A DNA stretch of 64,000 nt from Torymus aiolomorphi (taxonomy: Eukaryota; Arthropoda; Insecta; Hymenoptera; Torymidae). Made by a program: the position numbers and the translations under genes. This document shows positions 1-12,085 of the stretch, piece after piece. The stretch is taken from assembly GCA_036365515.1 (NCBI GenBank), contig CM070874.1:24788209-24852208 (forward strand). Direction: 5' to 3'. Each line of letters opens with the position of its first letter. Positions within the stretch are counted from its first letter, which is position 1. A model generated the notes under the pieces. The model searched no databases. It had not been told where the DNA came from and was given only the letters and a program-made list of their open reading frames with translations.

Positions 1-200
1 ATGAGTATCGTGAAAAGACCAATAAAAATAATCGCAAATAAAAATAAAAGAATTAAGGTTTAAATAAAAAATTAATATATTTAAAACGTAATATATGATG
101 CACTGATAAAACATTGTGTAATGCTTTTAAATAGGAAACAACGAAAATATGCACTACGTTTATAAAAGCACACTCGGGTCCAGCGCAAAAAGTTTACGCA
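1..200. other. AT-rich DNA, nothing recognised
   Basis: No open frame, RNA gene or clear repeat was recognised. The stretch just upstream of the 201-790 repeats contains a TATA-like motif (tataaaagca near 161) but no gene to which it could belong. Confidence 0.4.
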
Positions 201-790
201 GCCGCTCGCCGCTGTCTTTTTAATCTTATTACTTTTGAGCTCTACGTTTCTCCAACTTGAAAATGTAGGGTTTTGTAAACTTCTAAACTTTCCACTCGAA
301 TTTCCGACCAGAAGAAAGTGTTTGGGAGTAAAAAGAATAGCACCATTGGAAAGAGCAGGAAAAAATCTATCGATATATGTCTTTTGTTTTTTTCTGAGAG
401 ACTCAAAATACGATTACGAGCTCATTATACCAAGCCCGAGTGTGCGGCGCGTCCGAGCGCAGCGCGAAGAACACGCGCGGCCACTCACCGCTGTCTTTTT
501 AATCTTGTTACTTTTGAGCCCTTCATTTCTCCAATTTGAAAATTTAGGGGGTTTTGTAGCTTAAGACTTGTACTTTCGAATGGTCATATGCATTTTGAAA
601 AAAAAAAAACATGATATACTTCGAGAAAAATGTCTCTGAACTTTCAACTTGAATTTTCGACCAGAAGAAAAAGTTTCGGAGTAAAAACAATAGCACCATT
701 GGAAAGAGCAGGAAAAAAATCTATCGATATATATCTTTTGTTTTTTTCTGAGAGACTCAGAATACAATTACGAGCGAGTTGAACAGAGCG
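201..790. repeat. Two diverged direct repeats
   Basis: Two related copies lie at about 201-440 and 478-775. Each starts near the motif cgctgtctttttaatctt, runs through gaccagaagaaa and accattggaaagagcagga, and ends near ctgagagactca. The open frames here are inside the repeat and show no protein family. The internal motif accattggaaagagcagg resembles the interior of the fold-back MITEs at 25.8, 27.6 and 61.8 kb, so a distant relation is possible; that is inference. Confidence 0.7.
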
Positions 791-1016
791 CGTTTTGCAT
801 GAAAAATGCGTCCCGCGTGCCCGCTGGCTGGTTTCTGGCGGACGCTCCCATATATCATATGTAAAAAAATAAATATAACTTAAAAAAAATAAAGAATAGA
901 TACTTTGTGAAAATTTTTTTCATTTTCATGTTTTAGAATTTTCTCGTAGACTTTGAGCTCTGGAACAGATTCTTATCGAAGGAGCAGCACCAGTAGTAAT
1001 GCCAGTAACTTCTCAT

Positions 1017-1178
1017 AACATCAGTGGGGATAGTGTACTTGACAATGTTGCAACTGCCCGTGCATACAACTCTGATCACCAAACTCAGCTTTTGATAAAA
1101 GCCAGTGCTATGATCTCAGAATCTAGATATGGGCTACTGATAATAGACAGTGCTACTGCATTATACAGGACAGATTTT
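1017..1178 (+). pseudogene. RAD51-like recombinase fragment
   Basis: The plus-strand frame encodes a stretch very like the central ATPase core of eukaryotic RAD51: a [18 protein letters not shown] block, a QLLIKASAM helix, and the Walker B region [19 protein letters not shown]51 forms the strand-exchange filament on single-stranded DNA. Only about 54 residues of a protein usually about 340 long are present. There is no Walker A region upstream and no SGRGEL continuation downstream, and no splice donor was seen directly after the match. It is therefore read as a captured exon or pseudogene fragment rather than a working gene. DMC1 is a less good match because that protein has a different sequence after the DNV motif. 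Confidence 0.75.
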
Positions 1179-1528
1179 GAAACATTTTTTATTTTTGTAG
1201 CCCTTGTAAACACAAGTTTATATATTAACTACAAGATTTGTGTACATCAACAACAAAAATAATCAAATAAGTATTAAATGACTAAATGTCTATTTTTAAA
1301 ATATAAAATATCAGTTAAAGATGAACATTGAAAATTTGTGTTGATTTTTTATATTTTTTTCAGATTGTATAAGGAATATGATCCAAATTTGTACGTGATT
1401 GTACGAAAAGAAGAAATCATTCTAGTTTAGTTGAAGTCGTTATATTCAAAAATTAGATTTTTTTATCTATAGAATGGGGATTCCACGTAAAAACTAGAAG
1501 GGGACAGAAGTTTTTAAACAATAAAAAT

Positions 1529-1905
1529 ACCACAGTAAACTTTTTTCTACACAAGATTAAAATAATAATTTCAAGAAGTTATATCCATAAATAAATGTCA
1601 AGAAAGTTTTTGTTCTCTCAGTAATCCTTAGTTCATAAACTGTTTCAAAAGATTATATAAAATGAAAATAGAAATACAGAAAAATGCCAGAACGATATAT
1701 TATTGTGAATATTTGAACGAATAAAAGTGCTCAGAATAATTTAATTTATGATTAGCTCATGGTGAGAGACACTAAAATGTTTCAGAGTCCACAGTAAACT
1801 TTTTTCTACACAAGATTTAAATAGCCATTTCAAGAAGTTATATACACAAATAAATGCCAAGAAAGTTTTTGTTCTCCCAATGATTCTTAGTTCATAAACT
1901 GTTTA
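1529..1905. repeat. Pair of ~115 bp direct repeats
   Basis: Two copies of a block beginning acagtaaacttttttctaca and ending ttcataaactgttt lie at about 1529-1643 and 1791-1905, with a few mismatches between them. They are separated by about 150 bp of unrelated AT-rich DNA. No coding potential was seen. Confidence 0.8.
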
Positions 1906-2573
1906 TTTTTAATTTTACAAGATGTGAGCAATGATAGATTACTAATTCAAGTGGTTTTGCGTAAAAATTTCAACAAGTCCAAGTGTTGAGTATAATGTAA
2001 TTAATGATTGGTTCATGGTGTGGGATGCGAAATATTTCAGAGGAGCCATCTGTTTAGTGAACATTATAGTTATAATATAAAATATAAAAGTATTGTTACT
2101 TTGTGAAATATTTTTTTTTACAGAGTATCAGGACCTAAGGATTATTGACACATACGTCATAGAATAGAAGAGTTAATTAACAAATTTAATATATATGGAA
2201 ATTGTAGTCAACTTTGAGCTTCAAGTTTTGTAAAAGTTAGAGGATCATCAGCTAATACAGAAATTTCAATTTAAATTCTGAAAATTGAACTATGAAGTAA
2301 GAGCAACATTGGCAGCTGGCTAATATCCAAATAGAATACGTGTATTGATGAAACATGTCCAGCTCAGGATCGAATACGTATTAAGGACTTACAGAGTTCA
2401 AAAAAACAAGCAACAATGGTTACTTGTAAAGAATTTGCAGCTAGGATGTACTCTAACCATACGAAGTTATTTCAAAAATTTGTTCATGATCCAAGTAAAA
2501 GTTTATGGAAAATGAACATTGCAATGCTGAGAAATACCAAGACAATGTGTTATTGTGAAATTTGAATAAATAC

Positions 2574-3450
2574 AAAACCAAGGTCTTATGTGAGTGAACC
2601 TTGGAACACGAGTTTGTTATATGTGGGTGCGTGCGTATGTGTGAAAAAACTATTTGAAATAAACAATAAAAATTAGTACAGAGAAATGAATATTTAGCAT
2701 TTGTGAAATAACTTGTTTTTTGTAATATAAAAACATAGTGCTTCCCAGTGAAATATATTTGTGGGTTCTTATGTCAGTGACATGTACGTTATTTTGTGTA
2801 TTTTGATAAGAGTTTTGTAAAGTGAAAAGAATAAACGATTAAAATCAGAGGAGTGAATAATTTATAATATAAAAACATGACGCTTTCCATTGAAATACAT
2901 TTGTGGGCTTTTATGTCAGTGAAATATACATTATTTTGTGTATTTTGATAAAAGTTTTGTAAAGTGAAAAGGAGAAATGATTAAAATAGGAGGGAATAAA
3001 TAAGTGAACTTAAAAAATGCAATTAAAAATATGTTTATTATGTTAGGTAATCTATCAATCCAAGGTCTTATGTCAGTGAACCTTCGAACACGAGTTTGTT
3101 ATATGTGGGTGTATGTGTGTTTGTGTGAAAACACTTTTTGAAATAAATAATAAAAATTAGTACAGAGAAATAAACATTTAGCATTTGTGAAATAACTTGT
3201 TTTTTATGATATAAAAACATGGTGCTTCCCAGTGAAATACATTTGTGGGTTCTTATATCAGTGAAATTTACGTTATTTTGTGTATTTTGATAAAAGTTTT
3301 ATAAAGTGAAAAGCATAAATAATTAAAATAGAAGGAGTGAATAAATAAGTCAATTAAAAAAATGCATTTGGAAATATGTTTACTGAGTGATCTATATGGA
3401 TGTAGGGTCTATATGCAACTGAACCTGGGACACGAGTTTATTATATATTA
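2574..3450. repeat. Complex tandem repeat cluster
   Basis: Three related copies of a roughly 150-190 bp block lie at about 2676-2855, 2859-3005 and 3160-3345, each containing ttgtgtattttgata and agttttgtaaagtgaaaa or close variants. A second motif (aaggtcttatgtgagtgaacc and variants) precedes them at about 2578 and 3062, with a more diverged version at 3404. This looks like a duplicated two-part higher-order unit. No open frame is associated. Confidence 0.75.
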
Positions 3451-3738
3451 GCAGACTGTTTAGGCTGTGTCCTCTATTCATACATAACTAACTTATTGTG
3501 CTTAAAGTTAGATTGTTATAATAAAATGCTGAACACACAGTACATATGAATTAGTTACAAATAATTGTTCTTGTTGGATAGTGTGAATCAAATCATTATG
3601 CATTAAGACCACCAAAAGATAATGTTCAAGTCTGTCAAAGCACGCAACCCCCTGTAGTAGAGACAAAGAGAAATACTATTGTAGATATTCCCCTAGCAAA
3701 GCATTGTTCTATACTTTACGGTGTTTTAATTATCAATA

Positions 3739-4343
3739 TGTAACGATACACCTTGTCAGTAGGCGCATCGATACGAAAACGCAAAGGCGAGAAGCTTTCT
3801 CTCTAATAGAACGCGTGCGCTAGAGAGAGAAAACCGACGAGCCTGTCAACGGCATGGGAGAGCGAGCGTACGAGTGTGTACATACATGTACTCACGGATG
3901 TACACAAGTACCGGAGCTCGTACAGCGAGGAGAGAGAGCAGGCGACTGAGTAGCCGACTTCCCTCTCCACCGACCGCCGCGACCACGCGTCGCACAGGAC
4001 GCACAAGCTATAGCGCGCCCCACCGCGCCGACTATACCGCACTCGGCGAGCGAGTATAAATATCGCCTCGCGCGCCGTGGAGATTATTCTCTCAGCCCAG
4101 GGCCGTACTCGCTAAGCCCTGGAGCCCGCCGACGGAGCGGAGTATACGAGCGCACTCGTTACTCTGCACTCGAAGCGTCGCTGAGACGATTCCCCGGGTA
4201 TACGAGCGCACTCGTTACCCGGGTGTTGTCCACGAGTAGTGGGAGCGCACTCGCCTACTCGTGGAGAACCGCGCCCGCGACCACCGTAGTCTAGCTATTC
4301 ATGATTGTATCTAATATCGCGCTCCACTGTTCTATATGTTACA
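3739..4343 (+). mobile_element. Candidate solo LTR or promoter block
   Basis: A CpG- and GC-rich block stands out from AT-rich surroundings. It starts TGTAAC and ends GTTACA (4338-4343), a 6 bp inverted pair as in LTRs. It contains a TATA box TATAAATA at 4055-4062 and two partial repeats of gtatacgagcgcactcgtta at about 4142 and 4199. An AATAAA signal follows at 4401. These are the parts of an LTR (U3-TATA-R), but no target-site duplication was found and no internal retroelement sequence follows. It could instead be a host CpG promoter with an unrecognised transcript. Confidence 0.4.
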
Positions 4344-5175
4344 GATCCCCGCCAAACGCGACCTGTAGTATCGTATAAGGAATGTACTAATATTAAGTTA
4401 AATAAATTGTTATTCTACTTATCTGGCTTTGTAAATTTATTTTAATTGCTCTCTCCATTCGAATCCTGCTCGATTAGCTATCCTCATGAAAGCAATCCTT
4501 TAGCATGAATACTACCGTTTCAAATGCTTTACTCCGGCTCTATGATTTCGAACTAGCAACTATACCAAAGGAAGTCGGCCTAGGACCTGTGAGTTTAGTT
4601 ATGAAAGAGGTTTTATCAATCTGTCGGATATAGAAGTGCAAGAACCTTAATAAAAGTATTAAAATGTAATGTAAATTATTGATTATTATATTTTATATTT
4701 TCTCTACAAAATATCTCCAGAAATGGTCCATCACTACGTCTTTTAAAAAATCCATTAATAAATTATTTTACAAAACTTCTACAATCCTTCACAAACTTTT
4801 GCAAGCAACGAGAAATTCTTTTCCAAAACCTTTACAATCACTTTACAAAAATTTTTACAAACGATAAGAATTTTTTCGGAAACCATAAGAATTATTTTCC
4901 GAAACCTATACAATATTCTAAAAAATTATTTACGTTTTATTTTATGAAAAGGAATTCTACGAATAAATAATAAATTTTTGCGTTCTAAAGTCGAAATAAA
5001 TTTCTTTCACGCGGATACTGAAAGTCAAACCCAAAAAAGTTGTGAAATCAATTAAAGTGTAATTTTATACTTAACAAACATTATTTATAATGTACTTTTA
5101 CTCTTAAAAAGTTGTAAAATCTCTCAAAAGTAAAAACTTATAGGCAAGAATAAGTTTGGTTACTATTCCATATAG
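4344..5175. other. No gene recognised
   Basis: AT-rich DNA containing short imperfect repeats of acaaaactt/acaatc near 4770-4910. The 62-residue open frame at 4679 is made of these repeats and matches nothing recognisable. Confidence 0.4.
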
Positions 5176-5840
5176 TTTTATACTTAACAAACATTATTTG
5201 TTAAACTCTCCCACCCTCTCTTGCCTCCCCCTCTCTCTCTCCCGCTGTACCAAAAACTTTAATGAGAGCTTAAATATTTTTTCAAAATAATCAACACGTT
5301 CTTTAAAAAACCAATTTTTTAAATATATTCTAACAACACAATTTGTCTATAATCCTTTTATTTATTTTAATCTCATTTATTCAATATAAGCACTCTCTAC
5401 AAATGGTAATAATTTTTTTCATGACTGTACAAATAATTCTTAATAAAACTTTCTACGAAAGTATGAAATAAGGCAAATATAGAAGTTTTTTCTGCATAAT
5501 CTATTTAAAAGAAGTCAAATAAATACTAGTAAAAAAATATTTTACTTCTTTGAGTCAATGTATGCATGCTCAACAAATTATATGTAAGTACATTCAAATT
5601 GTTCACTGCAAAACAAACAAACGAAAGTACTGAAATCAATTATCGATAGTCAAGTAATGCAAACCATTCTCCGAAAAACTGTATGACTATGTTTTCAGAA
5701 ATGTATTCAAATATTTTCATTCATTTTTATATAAATATTCATATGTTTAAAGATCAGATAAAATGTATAAATGGGTTGCTTCTACATATTAACTACTAAT
5801 CTATGGATCTATCACTTTATTTTCAAATAGAACGTACATA

Positions 5841-5980
5841 CCCGCGTGAAAATATCATATGAGATCTCATATGAGATCCCATAATATATAAAATTGCATA
5901 TGACATCACATATAAGATCTCATACGAGATATGCGCTGTCTGAAATTCTCATATGAGATCTTATATAATTTTCACACGGG
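5841..5980. mobile_element. Nested 140 bp palindromic MITE
   Basis: Begins CCCGCGTGAAAAT and ends ATTTTCACACGGG, an inverted pair, with internal repeats of catatgagatct on both arms. It lies in the spacer of the 5176-7328 fold-back element. It is too short to encode a protein. Confidence 0.75.
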
Positions 5981-6554
5981 GAAAAGGATATAAAATATGT
6001 TGCTTATAAAACGGTTAGTAAAGTGTAAAGGACTTTGAGCAGGCTATAAATTTATATGAATTTTTTATTTTATTCTCGTTTAAAAAGGACGGACACAAGG
6101 AAAAATATGTTTGATAATGAAATATAAATCATGATTCTGCACATGTACGGATATGTTGTACTTAACAGCATCAATTAAAAATTAGAGCCAATGTAATTAT
6201 TTATGGTGGACTTATAGGTATAAATATTGTTCATGAATTTATGCAAAAATTTAGTATTCTACATTTAAATAGCCCACGTAACTGCAAACCGTCGGGACCG
6301 CCAAGTATGTACAGGAGATCGGAGAACCACCTCTGCTAGAGCAGCTCTAGACTTCTCTTATCCTTCCAAGATGCATAATATTATAGAAAGTTTAAAATTG
6401 AGGAGGAATAATGAAAAATGGTGATGTGTCGGTAACTATGTAATTTTTTTTATATAGGCTTTGACTTTTAGTAAATACCTGAAAAAATTCTTACGAATTT
6501 TAGAAGCAAAAAGAAGGCATTATAGTTATACAATTAAAATAATTTTTCCCACAC

Positions 6555-6645
6555 GGGCGTAAAGTACGTAGCTAGGTACTATAAAGTTTTGTAGGAGTGT
6601 GTGAGTTATTGGGACTCTTGGGCGTTATGTAGTACTTTATGCCCG
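6555..6645. repeat. Short inverted repeat
   Basis: GGGCGTAAAGTAC near 6556 is matched in inverted orientation by GTACTTTATGCCC near 6632. It lies in the spacer of the larger fold-back element. Possibly the remnant of another small MITE. Confidence 0.5.
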
Positions 6646-7328
6646 CTGGCTGAATAATTTTGAAGTTACAACGTGGGCGTACAATGTAATTTTACACGCG
6701 AGGTACGAAAAGTTCTTATGGCCGGTACTTGACTACAATTAATTAATTTCAGTACTTTCTTGTGTTTAATTTTTATAGAAGAATGAAGAAATTTGAATAC
6801 ATTTCTGAAAACATAGTCAAACAGTTTTTCGGAGAATGGTTTGCATTACTTGACTATCGATAATTGATTTCACAACTTTCGTTTGTTTGATTTGCAGTGA
6901 ACAATTTGAATGTACTTACATATAATTTGTTGAGCATGCATACATTGACTCAAAGAAGTAAAATACTTTTTTACTAGTATTTATTTGACTTCTTTTAAAT
7001 AGATTATGAAGAAAAAACTTCTATACTTCCCTTATTTTATACTTTCGTAGAAATTTTTATTACGAATTATTTGTACAGTCATGAAAAAAATTATTACCAT
7101 TTGTAGGGAGTGCTTATATTGAATAAATGAGATTAAAATAAATAAAAGGACTATAGACAAATTGTGTTATTAGAATATATTTAAAAAATTGGTTTTTTAA
7201 AGAACGTGTTGATTATTTTGAAAAAATATTTAAGCTCTCATTAAAGTTTTTGGTACAGAGGGAGAGAGAGAGGGGGAAGAAAGAGAGGGTGGAAGAGTTT
7301 AGCAAATAATGTTTGTTAAGTATAAAAT

Positions 7329-8589
7329 CTGTATATACTTTAAAAGATCCAAAAATAATATTTTAAACATTAATATAAAGATAAAAAATAAATAATATAA
7401 TTTATGGACGGTATTTTTGACAAAAATAAAAATTTGATTTTAAAACATATAGCAGTTAAGTTGGCACCGCAACAACCTGACTTATCAACGACAGCCTCTC
7501 ACAGGCTCACAGCTCACTCCTTTATTGTAACAGAGCTGATTTTAACCTATGTAAAAGTCCGCAAGCAATGTAAACATGCACAGCTGAAATTTCATATAAA
7601 CACTGTGATATCAGCATCAGCACCTATTCTATACAAAGTGTTGTTCTTAATTTTCATTGTTTCAAACGGATTTGGGAGTAAACATTTAGTGTATTATAAT
7701 ACGTAAAGGTATTTTAAATCAGTTTTTAAAAGTGTTTGAATAATACGTGTGACAGCTGAATTAAAGTTTTAGAAATAGCTTTTAGTACTTGAACTTTTAT
7801 TGGAAACTTTATACTTAAAATAACAGGGATTGATACTAAAGAAAATTTAAGTCTATACTGACTATTACAAAAAACATTTAGTGTACAGATTTAAATCAAT
7901 TTTTAAAGGAAGCGAAAGATATACTATTGTGCAGAAAAATGTTGTGGAACCTTCGCTTCTGCCAGAAAGCTACCATTATCAGCCATTGCCTGAATCTCAC
8001 TATGATATAATTGACATTTTATTTTCTGAAGTAAAAACAGTTATGCACTGCAATAAATATATATCAGTCTTATTCTGTTTATTAAGTAATAATATTATAT
8101 GTGAAAGAGAATAATGAAGGACAAGTAAAGAATTTCACCTTATCAGATATTAAAAGAAGATCAATATAGGAGTGTTGCTGCAATAAACATTTTTTTCAAG
8201 CATTTGGCTATGGCTTCATAACATGCATGAAGGAATTTGGATTTCTCAACACATTCTTTATTTACCTCAGTATATGTATAAGAATCTAATATATGTGATA
8301 AAGATTATTAAAAACATATGGATTTAAAAGCACCGAAGGATCTACATGTTAAACCACTTAACAAACTTGACTGACTGATGTGGATATGACTGTTACGTGT
8401 GCTCATAGCTTACAAGTCTGATAGATCGTATACTGAGGTACCAGAATATTTGTTCTAAATGTAAAATATTTTGAGCTAAAAAGAATACTTATTTGTATTT
8501 CAGGGCAGAGATGGAGTTAAGAAATAAAGAAGAAGAAATAAAGAAGTATTTTAGTAATTTTATCTTTAAAGCTGTTTTCTACATAATGT
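7329..8589. other. No gene recognised
   Basis: AT-rich DNA with two open frames of 100 and 77 codons (7404-7706, 7881-8114) that have no recognisable domain, skewed composition and no neighbouring signals. Treated as chance or repeat-derived. Confidence 0.4.
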
Positions 8590-8938
8590 AAAATTTTGAG
8601 CTCTGCCGTCGACTCCAGATTCAGGAACTGCATATATTTTAATTGGAGAGGTCCTAAAATTTTGGTATTTTATATGTCTATTGACTGAAGAGTTGTATGT
8701 ATCCAATTTATTTGATTAAATAATTTTTTACGGTCAAAGATTGCTAAAAAATCTGAATTTCACTTAAATTTAAGATTTTTTTAGCAATTTTTGACCGTAA
8801 AAAATTATTTAATCAAATAAATTGGATACGTACAACTCTTCAGTCAATAGTCACATAAAATACCAAAATTTTCGGACCTCTCTCATTAAAATATATGCAG
8901 TTCCTGAATCTGGAGTCGACGGCAGAGCAAAAATTTTG
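8590..8938. mobile_element. Near-perfect palindrome, ~350 bp
   Basis: The left arm (8590 to about 8753) and right arm (about 8774-8938) are inverted copies of about 165 bp with few mismatches. Matching pieces include ctgccgtcgactccagattc against its complement, and tttttacggtcaa against ttgaccgtaaaaa. The loop is only about 20 bp. It has the form of a fold-back MITE with no coding content. Confidence 0.85.
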
Positions 8939-10400
8939 AAATGGCCATATATTTGGTTAAAATCGATCAAAATTTTTTTTTGGGTCTCATTTTATCATAA
9001 ATTGAATATATTTTTAGGATATTACTTCTAAATATTTCTAATTATGAAAATTAATTTTTTTCAGGTCATTTTATGAAGAAAATTGTAAAGGTGTCTGACC
9101 CCCTTAAAAATACAATAAATTAAACAAAATAAGAGGCTGATCTTCAAGACCGTACTTATGGATTAGCGTGGAAGGGTATGTCCCAGTGATCCATAAAATT
9201 TGTCCCGATTAATGGATCTCTCTTTTACACATTATTTATTGAATAAAACTTTTACTTTAAACTTTTTATGCTAAAATTGAGCAATCTTTATTCCTAGGTA
9301 TTACGTTAATCAATCAGAGATATATAAAACGAATATAAACTTTGGTTGAAACCTTTACTAAAGAGTGGAGTAAGTGAATTTAGAATCTCTCATGCGAAGG
9401 AATCAAAATCAGTCATGTCATTCTTTTGAGGTTATGTCGCATCATTTATAATTTAGATTAATATTCGTTTTCTAAGTTTCATGAATGGAAATAAAGCTGA
9501 GGAACAAAGATTACTTCATTATTAGAGTAAAAAGTTGAAAATACAACAGCTTTTATCATTAAATAATGTAGAAAAGAGTGATCCAGTAATCGGGACAAGA
9601 TAGTCCCAATTGATGGATCACGTCAAGCATTGAACCATAAATACAGACTGCCGAAAACAAATGTTCGTATTATGAATCAGCACAATAATTTATTGAATTC
9701 AATTAAATTTGTGATAATTAATACTTAAATTACTATGTATTTATAATCTACAACTCATAAGCTTTTAAATAAGTTAAATAGCATATTGTGAAATGATTTA
9801 ATTTCCTCACAATATATAAACTGACTAGTCAAGGGCTCTAACTGCTTCTTTTCAAATAACATGTTACATACAGTGTTGTCTGCATAATCTTCATGTGCAA
9901 ACTCTTTGTGATTTTTTCTTAGATATTAAACGCTTCGGAATTACATAGAAATTTATATATTTTTGCATTTACAACTTGCTCTTATGAATATAATTTTTGT
10001 TTGATAATATAAGCAATAATTATTTCCAAAATTTATTTTCTTTTCGGTGATTCATAAATACGGACATTGATTCATAATACTGTCTTTTACTTCAGTACAA
10101 AAGATAAACCCATCAGAACTTTATAAACAAAACAAGATAAATATTGTTTTCAAAACTATCATGTATGAACATTCCTGTATATAAATAATAAAATCTTTAC
10201 CACATAAAAAAATTAAAATAAAAGAAAATAAAAAATAATAAAATAAAAAAAAATTAAAAAAAAATACAAAAAAATACAAAAAAAAACGAAACAAAATGGA
10301 GACAATAACTGCCACGTCCCCGTTCGTGCCTTTGGAATCAACCAAGCGCGGTAAAAACCACCGAAATGTAAATTTATGATAATTTTTCATATTTGTGGTC
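8939..10400. other. No gene recognised
   Basis: AT-rich DNA. A short motif about an unaligned tcccgattaatggatc/tcccaattgatggatc occurs near 9210 and 9605, perhaps a diverged repeat. A long A/T-rich block near 10200-10290 produces a spurious minus-strand open frame rich in Phe and Leu. Confidence 0.4.
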
Positions 10401-10620
10401 GCCATTTTGAATCCGCCATTTTGAATTTTGAAAATGTGAGTACGAATTCGTAATCACCGACCCACAAAACTCCCTATGTCTTATTTTCACAAAATTTCTT
10501 AATTTTTTGAAATTTGAGCAGCCATCTTGATTCCGCCATTTTGAATTTCAATAATTTCAAAAATCTGAGTTCAAATTCGTAATCAGCGCACTCAAAAACT
10601 CCTATAAACCAATTTTCATG
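10401..10620. repeat. Diverged tandem repeat with CCGCCATTTTGAAT
   Basis: Two copies of a unit of about 100 bp begin around 10401 and 10520. Each contains ccgccattttgaat and the phrase aattcgtaatca, followed by a run like cacaaaactcc. No coding content. Confidence 0.6.
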
Positions 10621-10960
10621 AAAATCCATTCATATAAAAAATGTATGCCACAAAGGGTTAATAACAAAGGAACCACAATAGCTAATGTAATATTTTTTTG
10701 AAAATATAGGATTTTTTGTGCTCTCGAATGCTAAAATTCAAAATAAAACAAAAACGCACCGGCGAATCAGAACTAGGATTTCCTTCCCCCATTCACACAA
10801 AAAAAAACAAAAAAATGAGACCGTCCGGTTAAAATCGATCAAATAGATCCTGAGATAAGACCGCGCGCACGCACGCGCACACACACGCGCACACACACAC
10901 ACACACATACACACACATACACACATAAACTCCCCACACACATGCACGCACGCACACATC
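10621..10960. repeat. Dispersed repeat ending in (AC)n microsatellite
   Basis: Contains aaataaaacaaaaacg, a run of A-rich sequence, aaaatcgatcaaatagatcc and gagataa, then an impure AC/GC microsatellite at about 10860-10958. The same order of motifs precedes the pure AC microsatellite at 24042, so this is a second copy of one dispersed, microsatellite-associated element. The 73-residue minus-strand frame rich in Cys and Val is only the microsatellite read as protein. Confidence 0.7.
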
Positions 10961-10977
10961 TGTCGAGTTGCTAGCCT

Positions 10978-11794
10978 CGCATCAGGCGCCTCCCCAGGTG
11001 GTGGATATGAAGGGCACCGGGAAAATAAAATACCCGGGTTGGACCAAAACTAGCTAGGGGAAGAAATCCCGAAATAAAATCAAACATGGGTGATAAGTCC
11101 ACGGAATCGACTATCCACGGGGGTAACTCGGAGAACGGAAGTCCCCCCGGTATTCCGATCGGGGTATAGTAGACCCGATGGTCACTGCAGGTCTCCAATT
11201 CGGATATGGAGGAGGCCAATCACTCGCTACAATCACAAACCTAACTACAAAAAATAGAGTACTCTGCACCTGAAAAAACATTCAAGGAGCAGAGTCGAAG
11301 GGACATGAGCTACTGGGGAAGATTGAGGTGAATCCAGACAAGAGAGACTCAGTGATCGATGAGGCACGTAACATCCACAAGTGCGTCAAAGAGGATCTGC
11401 AGAAAGTAATGTCCTTAATGACACCACTAAACAGCGCTAAAGAAGCAACTAGCAAGATCAAGTCGAGCTTCGACCTAATACTGCTGAACAAAGACCGAAG
11501 TCCACAGTGCTCACGTGTCTCGGTACAGACTAAAGTACCAGAGAGAAAGAGAAAGAAAAGGTTGCCCTCATCCATAGTAACAATCAAGAGGTGGAGAGGA
11601 GACAAAGGAGCGACCATGTAGTTCCAGTTCCAGAGGACTGAAGAGGTGTACCCAAACACCCCAATACTTTCACCGCTGACGCCAGGAGCTAGCTCTAATG
11701 CGGAAATAGATTGGGAGGTCAGCACAAAAAGAAGCAGGAGGAAAAAGCGCAAGGACGAGATGAAGAATGCTGTGAGAACGAGAGCGAAAAAGAC
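10978..11794 (+). pseudogene. LINE ORF1-like remnant (R1-type element)
   Basis: The plus strand encodes hydrophilic, Lys/Glu-rich fragments. One runs about 11283-11620; a second frame about 11620-11790 ends in a basic stretch (RSRRKKRKDEMKNAV). The direct junction to an R1-clade reverse transcriptase fragment at 11795 suggests that this is the ORF1 (gag-like) portion of the same non-LTR element, joined after an internal deletion. The leading 10978-11280 segment is more GC-rich than the flanks and could be its 5' end. No zinc knuckles are visible, so the call rests mainly on context. Confidence 0.4.
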
Positions 11795-12085
11795 GTGGTT
11801 CTAGTAGGATACGGGGATGACGTGACCATGGTGGTAGTAGCTGCAACTATAGAAGAACTAGAATGGAAATGCAACGAGACTCTAGAAATAGTCAGCCGCT
11901 GGATGAAAGCATACGGCCTCAAACTAGCCCAGGAGAAGAGTGAGGCTGTTTTCGTAATAAAGAGAATAAAGTTGGAGCATCCCAAACTCGAACTAGATGG
12001 CCACACAATACAGTTCCTGGATAGCATCCGGTACCTGGGTTTATGCATCGACAGACGCTGGAACTTCAAAGACCACATCAGGGGT
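11795..12085 (+). pseudogene. R1-clade reverse transcriptase fragment
   Basis: The frame reads through the catalytic box in the form GYGDDVTMVVVA (usually YADD), then a WMKAYGLKLAQEKSEAV block and an IRYLGLCIDRRWNFKDHI block. This is the order found in palm and thumb of R1/TRAS-type LINE reverse transcriptases, which copy element RNA at a nicked target. Fingers, endonuclease and the C-terminal zinc motif are missing. The A to G change in the YADD box and the truncation mark it as dead. It sits directly after ORF1-like sequence, implying an internal deletion of several kilobases. Confidence 0.8.

Larger units (their letters stand above)
5176..7328. mobile_element. Large fold-back (TIR) element, ~2.15 kb
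   Basis: The left arm (about 5176-5731) and right arm (about 6769-7328) are inverted copies of about 555 bp, readable base by base from the ends (TTTTATACTTAACAAACATT) through a CT-rich block and a shared segment containing ATTATCGATAGTCAAGTAATG. The spacer of about 1.0 kb holds no open frame of note and a nested small MITE. No transposase is encoded, so this is a non-autonomous fold-back or long-TIR element. The superfamily was not identified; target duplications were not resolved because the flanks are low-complexity. Confidence 0.85.

Noticed and set aside
10121..10405. 94-codon hydrophobic protein (possible membrane protein)
   Set aside because: The run of Phe/Leu comes from a long A/T-rich low-complexity tract.
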